From contig OX637806.1 of NCBI GenBank assembly GCA_951802425.1, positions 372,001-436,000 on the forward strand: DNA of 64,000 nt, in the 5' to 3' direction. The translations under genes and the position numbers were made by a program. A model generated the notes under the pieces. The model ran no database searches, had not been told where the DNA came from, and saw only the letters and a list, made by a program, of their open reading frames with translations. Positions 11,540-22,492 of the stretch are shown here, one piece after another. The stretch is from Clavaria fumosa. Its lineage: Eukaryota; Basidiomycota; Agaricomycetes; Agaricales; Clavariaceae. Positions within the stretch are counted from its first letter, which is position 1; every line of letters begins with the position of its first letter.

Positions 11540-11931
11540 AGGATAGTTACACTCAAGCCCCACATCTGGACATTCCCATTTGCTTTGGCCTGCTCAACAA
11601 CAGCAGTAGTGCACCCAATAGCAGACTTCACTCCAATTGGGTAGGCAGTGGGCTTCAACTCTGATGAAATGTGGGATGACTGTTCCTGCAAATTTCAATT
11701 TCTATCAGCCTGTGGTAAGAAAGATAGGAGGAAACCTACTTCATATATATGATCTGCAAATGCAGCAATGAGTAACTTCCCCTCTTCATCATACCATTGA
11801 CCAGAACAAGCATCAGATGGCCAAGACTCCATGGAGGCCATTACCTGTGCTGCCTTTTGTATACCAAGCTTGGTATTCTTGGCTCTCTGACACAAAATAG
11901 TGAGATTAGTCCCAGGCAAAATGAAGCCTGG
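11540..11931 (-). pseudogene. Further upstream exons of the same broken gene
   Basis: The minus strand reads PGFILPGTNLTILCQRAKNT, then WYDEEGKLLIAAFADHIYE, a donor (GAA|GTAGGT) at about 11740, an acceptor, and EQSSHISSELKPTAYPIGVK. The frame is cut at 11931 by the LTR element. On the other side of it (16137-16222) the same frame resumes as LIYFGLLNKVEQVHWIE, CKKRANSWRQK. I cannot prove that these exons and the dioxygenase are one gene, but all run in the same direction without an intervening start. Confidence 0.5.
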
Positions 11932-12774
11932 TGTCACGGTCCTATCCAGTCACCTAATCACCTCCGAAACACGTCCGAAACACCTCCGAAGCACCTCCGA
12001 AGCATCTCCGGCATCTCCGACACAGTTCCGCCCGAACTCTGCTCCGCTCCATCTCCGCTCCGGCTCCAACTCTGAAGCTCCGGTCCGGACTTTCGTCGGA
12101 CTTTGATATCAGTCCTTCGGACCGAATGGACTTTGTTTCTAGCATGTTCCTTGGTGCTAGTCCATGGTTAGTAACCATTGGGACGATGCCCACTACCCAT
12201 GGGAACTTATTCTTTGCCTTACATGTATCATCTATGCCTTTCTCACTCCTCAGGTGAAATTATTGTAGATATTTGATATATTCATGTTTCACAGTCTGCC
12301 CTATGCCCTACCCTAGTAGCATATAAGCCCCCATGTATCTCCATGATCCTCAGTTTGAATATTAACGTTATTTCTGGTCCTTGTCACTTGGTCTGTGCAT
12401 TAAGGGACTTTGTCCTCACTGTTCTCGACAGTCCCGACGAGTTCCGCAAAACTCCGGTGGACTCCGACAGACTCCGGGTGATTTCCCTTCGGACTTCGTC
12501 CTTCCTTGTCCTGGAAAGCAAAGTACCAGCAAGGTTAAATTGGGACACATATACATGCGGTGGCACAACCCATAAGTTGAGGCCATAGTCCCACCCCCTT
12601 TGACCTCCTTCTAGTCCTTCTCCTTTGTGTAGAGGAGAAGTCCTTGCGCAACTCCGATCTGGACTCCGACTGGACTCCGCTCCACTCCGGCTTTGCCTTT
12701 GCCACCCTCCTTTTTGGTCTCCTCTACACTACCCCTCCCACTCCTGCTTTGAAGCAAAGAATCAGATCTTAACA
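11932..12774 (+). repeat. 5' LTR of the non-autonomous element
   Basis: 843 bases, TG...CA ends. It differs from the 3' copy by scattered substitutions, many of them C/T or G/A. TATA-like GCATATAAGC lies near 12320. Confidence 0.9.
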
Positions 12775-12889
12775 GTATATTCGAACTAACAACCTCGTGT
12801 ATACAACTGGTCCTTTGATTGCCCTTTGTGCTGCTGCTTGCCTTGCTCCTTGCTGCAAAAGCCAAAGGTCCGATCCGAACCTCCAATCT

Positions 12890-13380
12890 GAACCTCCGCT
12901 CTGAAGCTCCGGTCTGTTCGAGCGCACTTCGTGTGCATTTGCTCTGGACCTGAATTTGCCACAAGCCATCTGTCCACGGCGATACAACTAGGACATTTTC
13001 CTAACCTCCGATCCGAAACTCTGATCCATAACTCCGATCCGCACCTCCGATCCACACCTCTGATCTGCACCTCCGATCCAAAACTCCGCTCCGAAGCTCC
13101 GGTCTGTTCGAGCGCACTTCGTGTGCATTTGCTCTGGACCTGAATTTGCCACAAGCCGTCTGTCCACGGCGATACAACTAGGACATTTTCCTAACCTCCG
13201 ATCCAAAACTCTGATCCATAACTCCGATCTGCACCTCTGATCCACACCTCCGATCTGCACCTCCGATCCAAAACTCCACTCCGAAGCTCCAGTCTGTTCG
13301 AGCGCACTTCATGTGCATTTGCTCCAGACCTGGATTTGCCACAAGCTGTCTGTCCACGGCGATACAACTAGGACATTTTC
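12890..13380 (+). repeat. 190-bp tandem repeat inside the non-autonomous LTR element
   Basis: The motif CTGTTCGAGCGCACTTC starts at 12914, 13104 and 13294, exactly 190 bases apart, with most intervening sequence conserved (GCCACAAGC..., CTAGGACATTTTC...). About two and a half copies; no coding role evident. Confidence 0.85.
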
Positions 13381-15288
13381 CAAAGCCCAGCCAACAATTC
13401 CCAGTGCTCCTTAGCTCATCTCCTTCATGTTGGGAGAATTGAGGCAGGAAAACACTGAATGCTGGACTTCTGAACTCTGGCCCCCTGTTCCTGGGTTTTC
13501 CCTGGCTTGCCTCCTTCATATTCGATGTTGCGAGGCTCTGAAATGGGAAGCTCCGAACTCCAGATATCCGGACTCCGTCTCTGGCCACTCCGAGATGGGG
13601 AATGTTGGATATCCAGTCTCTGGCTCTTGTTTGTGCTTTCCTTGTGCTCGTTTCCTTCGTGGATTACCATGTTGCGAAACTCCGAGACGGGAAATGCTGA
13701 ACTCCGAGCTCCAGACCCCCAAAACTCCGAACCTCTGAACTCCGGACTGTCAAACTCCGGACCTCCAAAATCCGGAACTCCGAACTCCAGACACTTTGTC
13801 TTGCTTCATGGCCCACTGTCTTGTCTCGACATGGCCCTCTGAACTCTGATCTTGTCCCCTTGTGTGACTTGGTCCTTTGGACACCTGGCTGTACCATATA
13901 CAATCTGCTGATTGTCCAGTGTACAAGCCTAACAATTCGAGGACTCCCACACTTGCGGATATCTGACTCTGAAACTCCGATCCGACTCCGGCCCGATCTG
14001 GGCACGGACTCCGATGGGCGCTTGGCCAGCGCATACTCCGGACCTACTCCGGAACTCTGACTCCGGGACTCCGATTCTATCCTTGCTGCAGCGAGTCCGA
14101 ATCTGGACCCGATTCTGGATGCTGCCCACTGTGGTTGCATCACCAGTTCTCAGGATTGCTATCTTGTGAACACATCTGTCCAGCGAGGTTGCTCACACAA
14201 TCCTTGCTACTCCGAACTACTCTGAACTCCTCTGACATGGTCTCGGACCTCCACGCCACATCTCTGCACAACTCCGGACCACTCTGCACTCACATTCTCG
14301 GACTCCGCATCTCCAAAACTCCAAGATTCCTCTGATGCTCCAAAAACTCCGAAATTCCAAAATTATGTCCCTTTGCTACATTGTTATGCTTCCTATGTCC
14401 TTATGCTTCCTGTTACTCCAATCCCCATGAATTCTGAATCTCCAAAACTCTGTTTTTTCATTTTTGATACTTTTGATTCCCTCACTTTTCTTGACTTTAC
14501 AAAACTCCAAAATCTTGTTCCATACATTGTTGCCGTTTGTACAACTCCAACACTCCTTGTTTCCTCCTTTTGTTTGACTCTTCTGTCCACTCTAGCCCAC
14601 TTCTTGACAAATTCCTTAGTAAAACATAGAAATTTTTTCTTAAGATAAAAAATTTTGTAGGAGGGGGGGGTGAGTGAACTTACAATAGGTCCTCACAGCC
14701 TCCCAGCATCTCCGACCTTTTCTGGTCCCCCCCTCCACACTCTGCTACCTCCGCACCTCCGCTCCGCACCTCCATACCTCTGCACCTCCGCTCCACTGCT
14801 CCGACTCTGCTACCTCCACTCCTACACCGATTTTGCACCTCCACACACCACTCCTCCACTCCGACTCCAATTCCACACCTCCTTCCTCCACACTTCTGCT
14901 CCCTCTGCAACTCCACTCTGAACCTAAAAAAAAATCTGTTTTCCTAACCTCCAAAACTCCGATTCCCTTACCTCTGCTCCTCTGCTCCTCCACTCCAAAA
15001 CTCTGATCCTGTACCTCCACTCTGAATCTCCAAAACTCCGACTCCCTCACCTCCACACCTCTGCTCAAAAACTCCGAAGCTCCCAAAACTCCGATTCTCT
15101 CAGCTCCACACCTCTGCTTCACATCTCTGACACCCTCTGACCCATCTGCACCATCTCCGACCTGCTCCAGACCTCTGACTCCAACTCCAGCTCCAGTTCC
15201 ACCACCTCCAACTCCAACTCTCTCCAACCCACACAGTGAAATACTGTCACTTAAGGGTCTCGAGGGCTCGACCCTAAGAGGGGGATAC

Positions 15289-16131
15289 TGTCACGGTCCT
15301 ATCCAGTCACCTAATCACCTCCGAAACACCTCCGAAACACCTCCGAAGCACCTCCGAAGCATCTCCGGCATCTCCGACACAGTTCTGCCCGAACTCCACT
15401 CCACTCCATCTCCGCTCCGGCTCCAACTCCGAAGCTCTGGTCCGGACTTTCGTCGGACTTTGATATCAGTCCTTCGGACCCAATGGACTTTGTTTCTAGC
15501 ATGTTCCTTGGTGCTAGTCCATGGTTAGTAACCATTGGGACGATGCCCACTACCCATGGGAACTTATTCTTTGCCTTACATGTATCATCTATGCCTTTCT
15601 CACTCCTCAGGTGAAATTATTGTAGATATTTGATATATTCATGTTTCACAGTCTGCCCTATGCCCTACCCTAGTAGCATATAAGCCCCCATGTATCTCCA
15701 TGATCCTCAGTTTGAATATTAACGTTATTTCTGGTCCTTGCCACTTGGTCCGTGCATTAAGGGACTTTGTCCTCACTGTTCTCGACAGTCCCGACGAGTT
15801 CCGCAAAACTCCGGCGGACTCCGACGGACTCTGGGCGATTTCCCTTCGGACTTCGTCCTTCCTTGTCCTGGAAAGCAAAGTACCAGCAAGGTTAAATTGG
15901 GACACGTATACATGCGGTGGCACAACCCATAAGTTGAGGCCATAGTCCCACCCCCTTTGACCTCCTTCTAGTCCTTCTCCTTTGTGTAGAGGAGAAGTCC
16001 TTGCGCAACTCCGATCCGGACTCCGACCAGACTCCGCTCCGCTCCGGCTTCACCTTTGCCACCCTCCTTTTTGGTCTCCTCTACACTTCCCCTCCCACTC
16101 CTGCTTTGAAGCAAAGAATCAGATCTTAACA
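15289..16131 (+). repeat. 3' LTR of the non-autonomous element
   Basis: 843 bases, the same length as the 5' LTR, preceded by the purine tract at about 15275-15288 and followed by the CCTGG duplication. Confidence 0.9.
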
Positions 16132-16136
16132 CCTGG

Positions 16137-16222
16137 GGTCTTCTGCCTCCAACTATTTGCCCTTTTCTTACAGGTTTCTATCCAGTGTACCTGCTCCACT
16201 TTATTAAGGAGACCAAAATAGA
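16137..16222 (-). pseudogene. Exon remnant on the far side of the LTR insertion
   Basis: Continues in frame with 11540-11931 once the LTR element and one CCTGG copy are removed. An AG that could serve as acceptor lies at about 16223-16226, in sequence that may already belong to the Copia relic. Confidence 0.5.
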
Positions 16223-16945
16223 TGAGAGTATAGGGCTACTAAAGCCTATCTGGATTCCTAGAGTCCAGTACAAGTCACTATATTAGTAAAAGTATATAGG
16301 TAAATGAAGTACATGAGGGGACACTCACCTAGAGTCTAGTACAAGTCACTGAGGGACTGAAACTGGACTCTGTGGCAAAGTATCCATGCTTACATAAGCA
16401 ACAACAGTCACACAATCACACTTAACACTCCCCCTTAATCTCACATCTCTTCCTGAAGTCCCATGAGGTGCCTACACACTTCAACCTGTGTCCTAGGCAG
16501 TCCTTTAGTCAAAATATCTGCAGGCATCTCTGCAGTAGGTATGTATGATAGCAAAATCAATTCAGCCTCCGCTTTCTCCCTGAGCCAATAAAATCTCAAA
16601 TCCAGGTGCTTCATGTGACCATGGTGCTTGGGGTTCTTTGCAACATTCATAGCAGATTGGTTGTCAACTCTCAACTTGGATGGCAAACTGGGTTTATACC
16701 CAAATTCACTAAGAATATTGTGCATCCATATCATCTCCTTTCCAGCTTCAACTGCAGCAATATACTCAGCCTCTGTGGTGGACAAGGCCACAATTGGCTG
16801 TAATTTGCTCCTCCAGCTTACAGCACCTGTCCCAACTTTAATCAAATACCCACTGGTAGACTTGCCAGACTGCTTGCATCCTCCAAAGTCAGCATCAGAA
16901 AATGATATCCAGCAATCAAAACTGTTCTTTGTGCAGATGCCTATC
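16223..16945 (-). mobile_element. Ty1/Copia fragment: RNase H end plus 3' LTR remnant
   Basis: Minus-strand reading: CWISFSDADFGGCKQSGKS, VSWRSKLQPIVALSTTEAEY, AAVEAGKEMIWMHNIL, LRVDNQSAM and ADILTKGLPR, the Copia RNase H signature (catalytic D, E, D visible). It stops at about 16441. A polypurine tract (complement of CTCCCCCTTAAT) precedes an LTR start TGTTAAGTGTGATTG at about 16427, which runs down to about 16225. Gag, integrase and reverse transcriptase are missing. The 5' side is cut at about 16945, where Helitron sequence on the other strand begins. Confidence 0.85.
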
Positions 16946-16984
16946 AGGGACTGGTAGATGCTGCAGCAAATACTGATGCAAACC

Positions 16985-18985
16985 TTGCAGAGCTTGGGCA
17001 GCAGGGTATTTCATGCTAAAGCAGAACAGCTCCTCCTTGATCTCACCAAGAACAAAGTCCTGTCACAAGTGTTGGCATACATCTGGACAAAGGAGTTCCA
17101 GATATGTGGCCTCCCTCACAAGCACATGATTGTCTGCCTTCATCCTGATGCCAGAATGCAAACACCAGAGGATGTGGACACCTTCATATCAGCAGAGTTC
17201 CCTGACAAGGACCTCCACCCAGAGCTGTATGAATTGGTGAAGAAGTATATGGTCCATGGTCCCTGTGGAGCACTCAATCCAAATTCACCTTGCATGGAGA
17301 ATGGAGCATGTGCCAAGAACTTCCCAAAGCCATTTAGGGATGCCACCACATATCTCTGAGGACAGCTACCTATCCTATAGGCATTGTGATACTGGCAGAC
17401 TTCATGATGTTCATGGCCACCAAGTGGACAATCACTGGATTATCCCATACTTTCCATACCTTCTTTACAGGTTCCAATGCCATCTCAATGTGGAATGTAT
17501 AGGCTCTGTCAAGTGCTTCAAGTACATCCACAAGTATATCTACAAAGGGCATGACCAAACCACTATGGAGTTTGGGGCTTGCAGGGATGAAGTGAAACAG
17601 TACCTGGATGCTCACTTTGTGAGCACACATGAAGGGTGTTGGTGCCTCTTCATGTTTGACATGCACAAAGAGGTTCCCAATGTTGTTAGGCTGCAAGTGC
17701 ATCTCCCTGGCCAACAATTGGTTACCTGGGACCCAGAAAGTCAGCAGGATATTCAGCAGGTTGTGGATCATGCTGCAACCAGAGACTCTACACTCACAGC
17801 CTACTTTAAAGCAAATGCTAAATACAGGGATGTTTCCAGCTACTCTATCATGAATTCCCTCAAAAGTTTACTTGGGTAGCAAGCAAAAGAGAGTGGAAGC
17901 CCAGGCAGCAGAGATTTGCAATTGGACAAATGTACCATGTCAGTCCAAATGCTGGAGAAAGGTTTTACCTTTGTACACTGTTGAATTGTGTCAAGGTATG
18001 TTAATTTGCATACCTATAGCATCTACATATTCCTGATTGCTCTACAGGGTGCAACTTTATTTGAGGCTCTAAAAGCCTTCCAAGGGACTATCCACCCTTC
18101 CTTCCATGATGCCTGTTTAGCTCAAGGACTTCTGGAGGATGATGGTGAATGGGTTCAATGCCTCCAAGATGCCTGTGCCATGCAGACAGGCAAACAACTC
18201 AGGGCTTTATTTGCAGTCATCCTAAGGGACTGCCAACCTTCCCAGCCAGCAGAACTGTGGACTCAATTTAAGGTGCACATCTGTGATGATTTAAAGCATG
18301 GTCTGCACAGACATGGGGTTCCAGAAGCATCAGAAGAACAGGTTTATGACTATGGTCTTCATCTAATTGACCAGATCCTTGGCCACAGTAACAAGTCCCT
18401 CAGGGATTATCCTCCAATGCCACTGTCTCAAATGGATTGGCAACAAGTGGTTGGAAATAGGGTTATTGCACAGCACAGAAACTATGATGTAGAGGAGCAG
18501 CAGCAATTGGCAGATGAACATGTACCCATGTTGAATGCTGATCAGAGGGCAGCCTTTGATCAGATCATGGAGGCAGTCAACAACAACTCTGAAACCAGCT
18601 TCTTCCTCAATGGACCTGGAGGTACAGGCAAGACATTTGTGTACAACACAATATGTTACACTCTGTGAGCCCAGGGACAGATTGTCATCTGTGTTGCTTC
18701 CTCTGCCATTGCAGCACTCCTCATCATTGGTGGAAGGACAGCACATTCAACCTTCAAAATCCCTATCCTCATCCATGAATCATCAACTTGCACAATCAAG
18801 AAGAATGGCTTTGAAGCTGAACTTCTGCAATCTGCAGCCATGATTATCTTGGATGAAGCACCAATGCAGCATCATCATATTGCTGAGGCTGCGGACAGGA
18901 CATTGCAGGATATCTGTGGAAGTGACAGGCTATTTGGTGGATTGACAGTGGTGTTTGGTGGGGACTTCCAACAGACATCCCACCT
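16985..18985 (+). pseudogene. Helitron Rep-helicase fragment, degenerate
   Basis: Plus-strand segments, in two or three frames, match Helitron replication proteins: GLPHKHMIVCLHPDARMQTP, MVHGPCGALNPNSPCMENG, FKYIHKYIYKGHDQTT (the two-tyrosine Rep motif), VRLQVHLPGQQ, a helicase Walker A GPGGTGKTFVYN at about 18615-18650, Walker B MIILDEAPMQ at about 18840, and VVFGGDFQQT. An intron (about 17996-18048) is intact. Breaks: frameshifts near 17345 and 17870 and a TGA at 18666-18668 where the family has Arg. The two-His Rep motif and everything after GGDFQQT are absent. Both ends abut other elements, so neither Helitron terminus is visible. Confidence 0.9.
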
Positions 18986-19195
18986 TCTTGACATCAAGGA
19001 TTGCCTCCACATTGTACTCCAGGTGGTCATTGTCAATTGTAGGGGGTGGAGGGGGAGGCAGGTTCTGGGAAGGGAAGGAAGGGGGGTGGTATGGCATCAA
19101 CAGCAACTCATTGAAGACCTGATGGATGTGCCATGCCTGGGGGAGTCTGAGCCGATACCCTGCTGGTCCCACCTTCTCTTCAATGGTGAAAGGTC
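18986..19195 (-). pseudogene. Ty3/gypsy integrase C-terminus, inverted segment
   Basis: Minus strand: GPFTIEEKVGPAGYRLRLPQ, AWHIHQVFNELLLMPYHPP, then DNDHLEYNVEAILDVKK. This is the GPY/F module and linker that normally precede the chromodomain, yet the chromodomain lies immediately to the right on the plus strand. The segment has therefore been inverted in place. Confidence 0.85.
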
Positions 19196-19343
19196 CATGT
19201 GGGGTGAAGTACTTGGTGAAGTGGTTGGGATACCCAGTGGAGGAAAACACTTGGGAGCCCTGTAGGAACCTCACCAATGTAGTGCTGCTGCTCCAGGACT
19301 TCTTCCTTGCCCACCCTGACAAGGCCAAGCTAGCTGGTTGAGA
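19196..19343 (+). pseudogene. Ty3/gypsy chromodomain, plus-strand end of pol
   Basis: Reads VKYLVKWLGYPVEENTWEPC, then FFLAHPDKAKLAG and stop. A chromodomain of this type targets integration to marked chromatin. It is followed by a polypurine tract (TTAAGAGGGGGGTGA) and an LTR, so this is the 3' end of a chromoviral element with a scrambled interior. Confidence 0.85.
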
Positions 19344-19367
19344 CGCCCAGCCTTAAGAGGGGGGTGA

Positions 19368-19731
19368 TGTTAGGATCGCTTACCTAAGCCATCCAAGAAG
19401 AGGAGTTGTGGAGAAACTAGAGAAGGTTGTTGGAAGGTCACATGACCTGTGGCTGGGTCGGATTATGTAATCACCAAAGTCACCTGACCTGCGCCTTGGC
19501 ATGTCATGTGATCCAAGGGTCCGAGCATGGGAATGCCGGCAAGTGCCAAAGCTCTCACTATAAGTACTTCATCATTTCCTTTTTTGTACTCTTTTCCCCT
19601 TATCTTAGTATTGTCATCATGACCTTACCCTTAAGTTGTGTGAGACCCAGTCTGATAGCTGGCTAGTCAAATACCACCCAGTCTCAACCTGTCAGTCTCA
19701 ACCTAGCAGACTTGCCTGAATGTATATTGCA
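19368..19731 (+). repeat. LTR of the chromovirus relic (right end uncertain)
   Basis: Begins TGTTAGGATCGC just after the purine tract and contains CATGTGATCC and TTTGTACTCTTTTCCCCTTA blocks also seen in the LTR at 31294. The CA end near 19731 is a guess because no second copy is present. Confidence 0.6.
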
Positions 19732-19880
19732 GGTAGTGCTGTTCCAGCCCAGCTTGGCCTGGAAGCCACTGGCTTTTGCCTGGCCCCTCAGGGCTCCAGC
19801 TTGAGATATCATGGAGCCAAGCCATGAGCATCAGCTTTGGCCTGGCCCCAGCCTTAACCCATGGCTTTTGTAGGGACATG
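19732..19880. repeat. GGCCTGGCC-rich fragment, probable hAT relic
   Basis: Repeats of AGCTTGGCCTGG/GGCCTGGCCCC resemble the subterminal arrays of the hAT-like element at 21303, but no terminal repeat is visible. Confidence 0.35.
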
Positions 19881-20006
19881 AGCAAAACAGCTTGGCTAAG
19901 TTGTCAGTATAGAGAGGTATGGGCTGGTATGTAACACCCCAAGACAACCTGGGGTGTTACACACCTCCATACCTGTCCATACTTACATTTAGCTGAGCTG
20001 TTTTGC
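19881..20006. mobile_element. MITE 1
   Basis: Inverted ends AGCAAAACAGCT... / ...AGCTGTTTTGCT, and a central hairpin (TGTAACACCCCA / TGGGGTGTTACA at about 19930-19962). Related at its ends to the MITE at 21008. Confidence 0.6.
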
Positions 20007-21007
20007 TGATAACAGATTTACTTTTGCTAGCTACAATCAGTGGCAGAAGTGCTACTCATATCCAAGGATTCATCTCTGTCACACAGTTTCAGAAGCAACT
20101 CATCCCACCCCATTTCACCAGCCAAGTCTGAGTATATGGCCTGAAGCTGGGCCAGACTATTTAGCCTTTCATGGCAAAGACATGCTGATATAAGCATTAC
20201 ATAATACATGTGATCATAGTTGAATGCAAGCATGACTCACCTGTCCTTTTATCCTACTGGCCAGCTCCTCGCAGACCAAATTGTTTGTGGTGTTAGTTGG
20301 CCAGACACTTGTGTGTCCATTGGCTCTCTCCCCAGAGTGTCAGAGGTCCAATGGAAACACAATGTGCTTTTTTCCCTCATCTTGCCTCCCTGTTGCTTCA
20401 TCTCCTACCACCTCTAGACATGCAGAGAGCACTGCTGCACTGCCTCAGGCGCTGCTCCCTACCCCACAGTCCCCTGTCAGTGCACCCATTGTTGTTTCTG
20501 CTGCTGCTGCTGTTGCTGCTGCAATGATGGTGTCTGATCTGGGGATGCATTCTCACTCAAGGACAGTGTGGGGCCTGAGGGCGGGGAGACGAGGGCGGCA
20601 CGCAAGCCGCTCGATGAGCAGGGCAGGGTGTCTGTAGAGGAGGCAGGGGAGAAGGCACACGGCACACTGGAGTCAACAGAGTGGCTGAACCCTGCAAGCA
20701 TTTCCACAGTGGTTATCCACTTTGAATGGGACACTTAACTATCTCACCCATGCACAGTGTGCATGCCTCCTACACTCTACTCACAAGCTTGAGGCCCTCC
20801 TCAGTACCATGCCCCATCTCCTAGAACAGCATGAACAGCAACATGCTACATACCCATACTCTTCCCTTGCGCAGCCATCCATCCTGTCCATACCTACCAC
20901 ATTCAGTCCCAAGTATATGCCAACACACAGCATGCCCACATATGCTCCACTCCCCATCCCTATGCTGCTGCTGCAGTGCCGTTGTCAGCCTCAGCAGTCT
21001 CCCTCTC
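20007..21007. other. Unassigned kilobase, possibly decayed gene
   Basis: Moderate GC, no repeats of note. A minus-strand stretch (20027-20233) reads MGWDELLLKLCDRDESLDMS and could be an exon; plus-strand frames are Pro/Ser rich. I recognise nothing. Confidence 0.3.
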
Positions 21008-21135
21008 CATCAGCAAAACAGATTGGACAGGGGCTAGGTATGTACTGGTATATACTTCTCTATACTACCTATAGGTGTTATAAACCACTTAAAACCAGTA
21101 CATACCTAGCCCCTGTCCAATCTGTTTTGCTGATG
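21008..21135. mobile_element. MITE 2
   Basis: About 128 bases with about 40-bp inverted ends beginning CATCAGCAAAACAGATTGG and ending in the complement. The centre is AT-rich. Shares its terminal AGCAAAACAG with MITE 1. Confidence 0.75.
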
Positions 21136-21302
21136 AGTCCTGCTCTTCACTCAACTCATGCTCCTCCTCTGAAAAGACCTACAAGTCGGATCAACACCAC
21201 CATCAGTGGCACCCCACACCCGCGTACTACCACTCCTCCTCGTCCTCTCTCAGGCTTCCCCTCCTGGGTGCCTCTAAGCAGCGCCTTGCCCTTCAGCACA
21301 CT

Positions 21303-22476
21303 TAGTGATGTGCTTGGCCCGGCTTCAGGCCAAGGGCCAAGCCGGGCCAGGCCAAAATAGGCCAAGCCAAGCCAGGCCAAAAGTGTTGGCCTGACATTGG
21401 CTTTGGCCCGGCCTGGCAATTCTCCAGGCCAGAGCCAGGCCCTCAGGCCGTGGCTTTCACTGTCACACCGTCACACCACTGTGACAACTCTCTGTCTCTC
21501 CATGGTAGATCCTCAACACCAGTTAAGACCAACAGCCGCCCTTCTTCCATTGTCGCCTTCACTCCTGTTGTCACCATCATTGTTGGCAGTGGTGGTCCAC
21601 CTGTCAGGTTGCCTGTGTCTGGGTTGGGGATGGGGGTGCAGGATGACATTTGGGCAGGGATTGGTGTGGAAGGGGAGGACGTGGTTGGGAAGGACATGCA
21701 TGCGGAGACGACGGAGAAGACGGCCGTTCTAGCGGCGGACGAGCCGGCGCCGACACAAGCAGCGTTCACGCCTGCCGCTGCCCCCCCACCACGATGCACC
21801 TGCCGCCGCTGCGGCACATGCTGTCGGACTCGCAGCTGGTGCAGACGCTCACGCGCGATGGCGGGATAGGTGGTGCGGGCACGAACATGGCAACAACGAC
21901 GATGCTGGGGCCGGGGCTGACGACGCGCAGCGCGAAACACATGTCGACACCGGGGCCGTCGTCCTCGTTGGTGGGGTTCCCTGCTTTCCTGTCTGCCGCC
22001 GCCGCTGGCGCTGCTGCTGCTGGCTGCGCGCTGTTCTCGCGCTGGGCACCGGCGCTCCGTGCGGAGGAGGAGGAGAGGGAGGGCGAGGGGGAGAGAGAGG
22101 GTGTCGTTGTGATGCTGCTGCGGCTTCGTTGGGACTTGCTGTTGGGAGAAGCGCCGACGGAAGTTGGTGGTGAGCGGTGTGCCGCGGGATGACGATGCCG
22201 GGTGCGAGGCCGTGCGGAGGTGGTGCGAGGTACGCTCTTCTTTTTTTTTCTGAGGCTGCGGCTGTTTTTTTTTTGGGGGGGGGTGCTGATATGTTTTTTC
22301 AACATCTGAGAGTAAATAGAAAAGTTTATTTCCAGGCCACAGCTCAGGCCAGGGCCAGGCCAAGGCCAAGCCCCGGATATGGCTCTGGCCCGGCCTGGGA
22401 TTTTTACAGGCCATGAGCCCCCAAAAGCCAGGCCAAAGCCGGGGCTTTCAGGCCAAGCTGGGCCGGCACATCACTA
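21303..22476. mobile_element. hAT-like non-autonomous element (1,174 bp) with 8-bp target duplication
   Basis: The 11-bp ends TAGTGATGTGC / GCACATCACTA are perfect inverted repeats. The bases AGCACACT stand on both sides (21295-21302 and 22477-22484), the 8-bp duplication typical of hAT elements. Subterminal zones (21315-21460; 22330-22465) are arrays of GGCCAGGCC/GGCCAAGCC. Between them lies about 800 bases of distinctly GC-rich sequence with frames open on both strands and no transposase. It looks like a pack-type element carrying foreign gene sequence. Confidence 0.85.
21480..22260 (-). other. GC-rich cargo inside the hAT-like element
   Basis: A minus-strand frame reads ADRKAGNPTNEDDGPGVDMC and VSVCTSCESDSMCRSGGRC, more gene-like than the other frames, but no start, stop or domain is recognisable. 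Composition differs from both the element ends and the surroundings. A captured host exon is the best guess. Confidence 0.35.
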
Positions 22477-22492
22477 AGCACACTACACCTGC

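Larger units (their letters stand above)
11932..16131 (+). mobile_element. Non-autonomous LTR retrotransposon (4.2 kb) with CCTGG target duplication
   Basis: Two 843-bp LTRs (11932-12774 and 15289-16131) begin TGTCACGG and end CTTAACA. The host bases CCTGG stand directly before the left and directly after the right LTR (11927-11931; 16132-16136). A purine tract (AAGAGGGGGATAC) precedes the right LTR, giving plus orientation. The 2.5-kb interior encodes no gag or pol; it is filled with variants of CTCCGA/CTCCGGA. Orientation is opposite to the gene it interrupts. Movement must depend on another element's proteins. Confidence 0.9.

Noticed and set aside
21443..22414. 323-codon minus-strand ORF as a hAT transposase
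   Set aside because: Arg/Ser/Pro-rich, no zinc finger or dimerisation-domain motif, overlaps other open frames and runs into the subterminal repeats.
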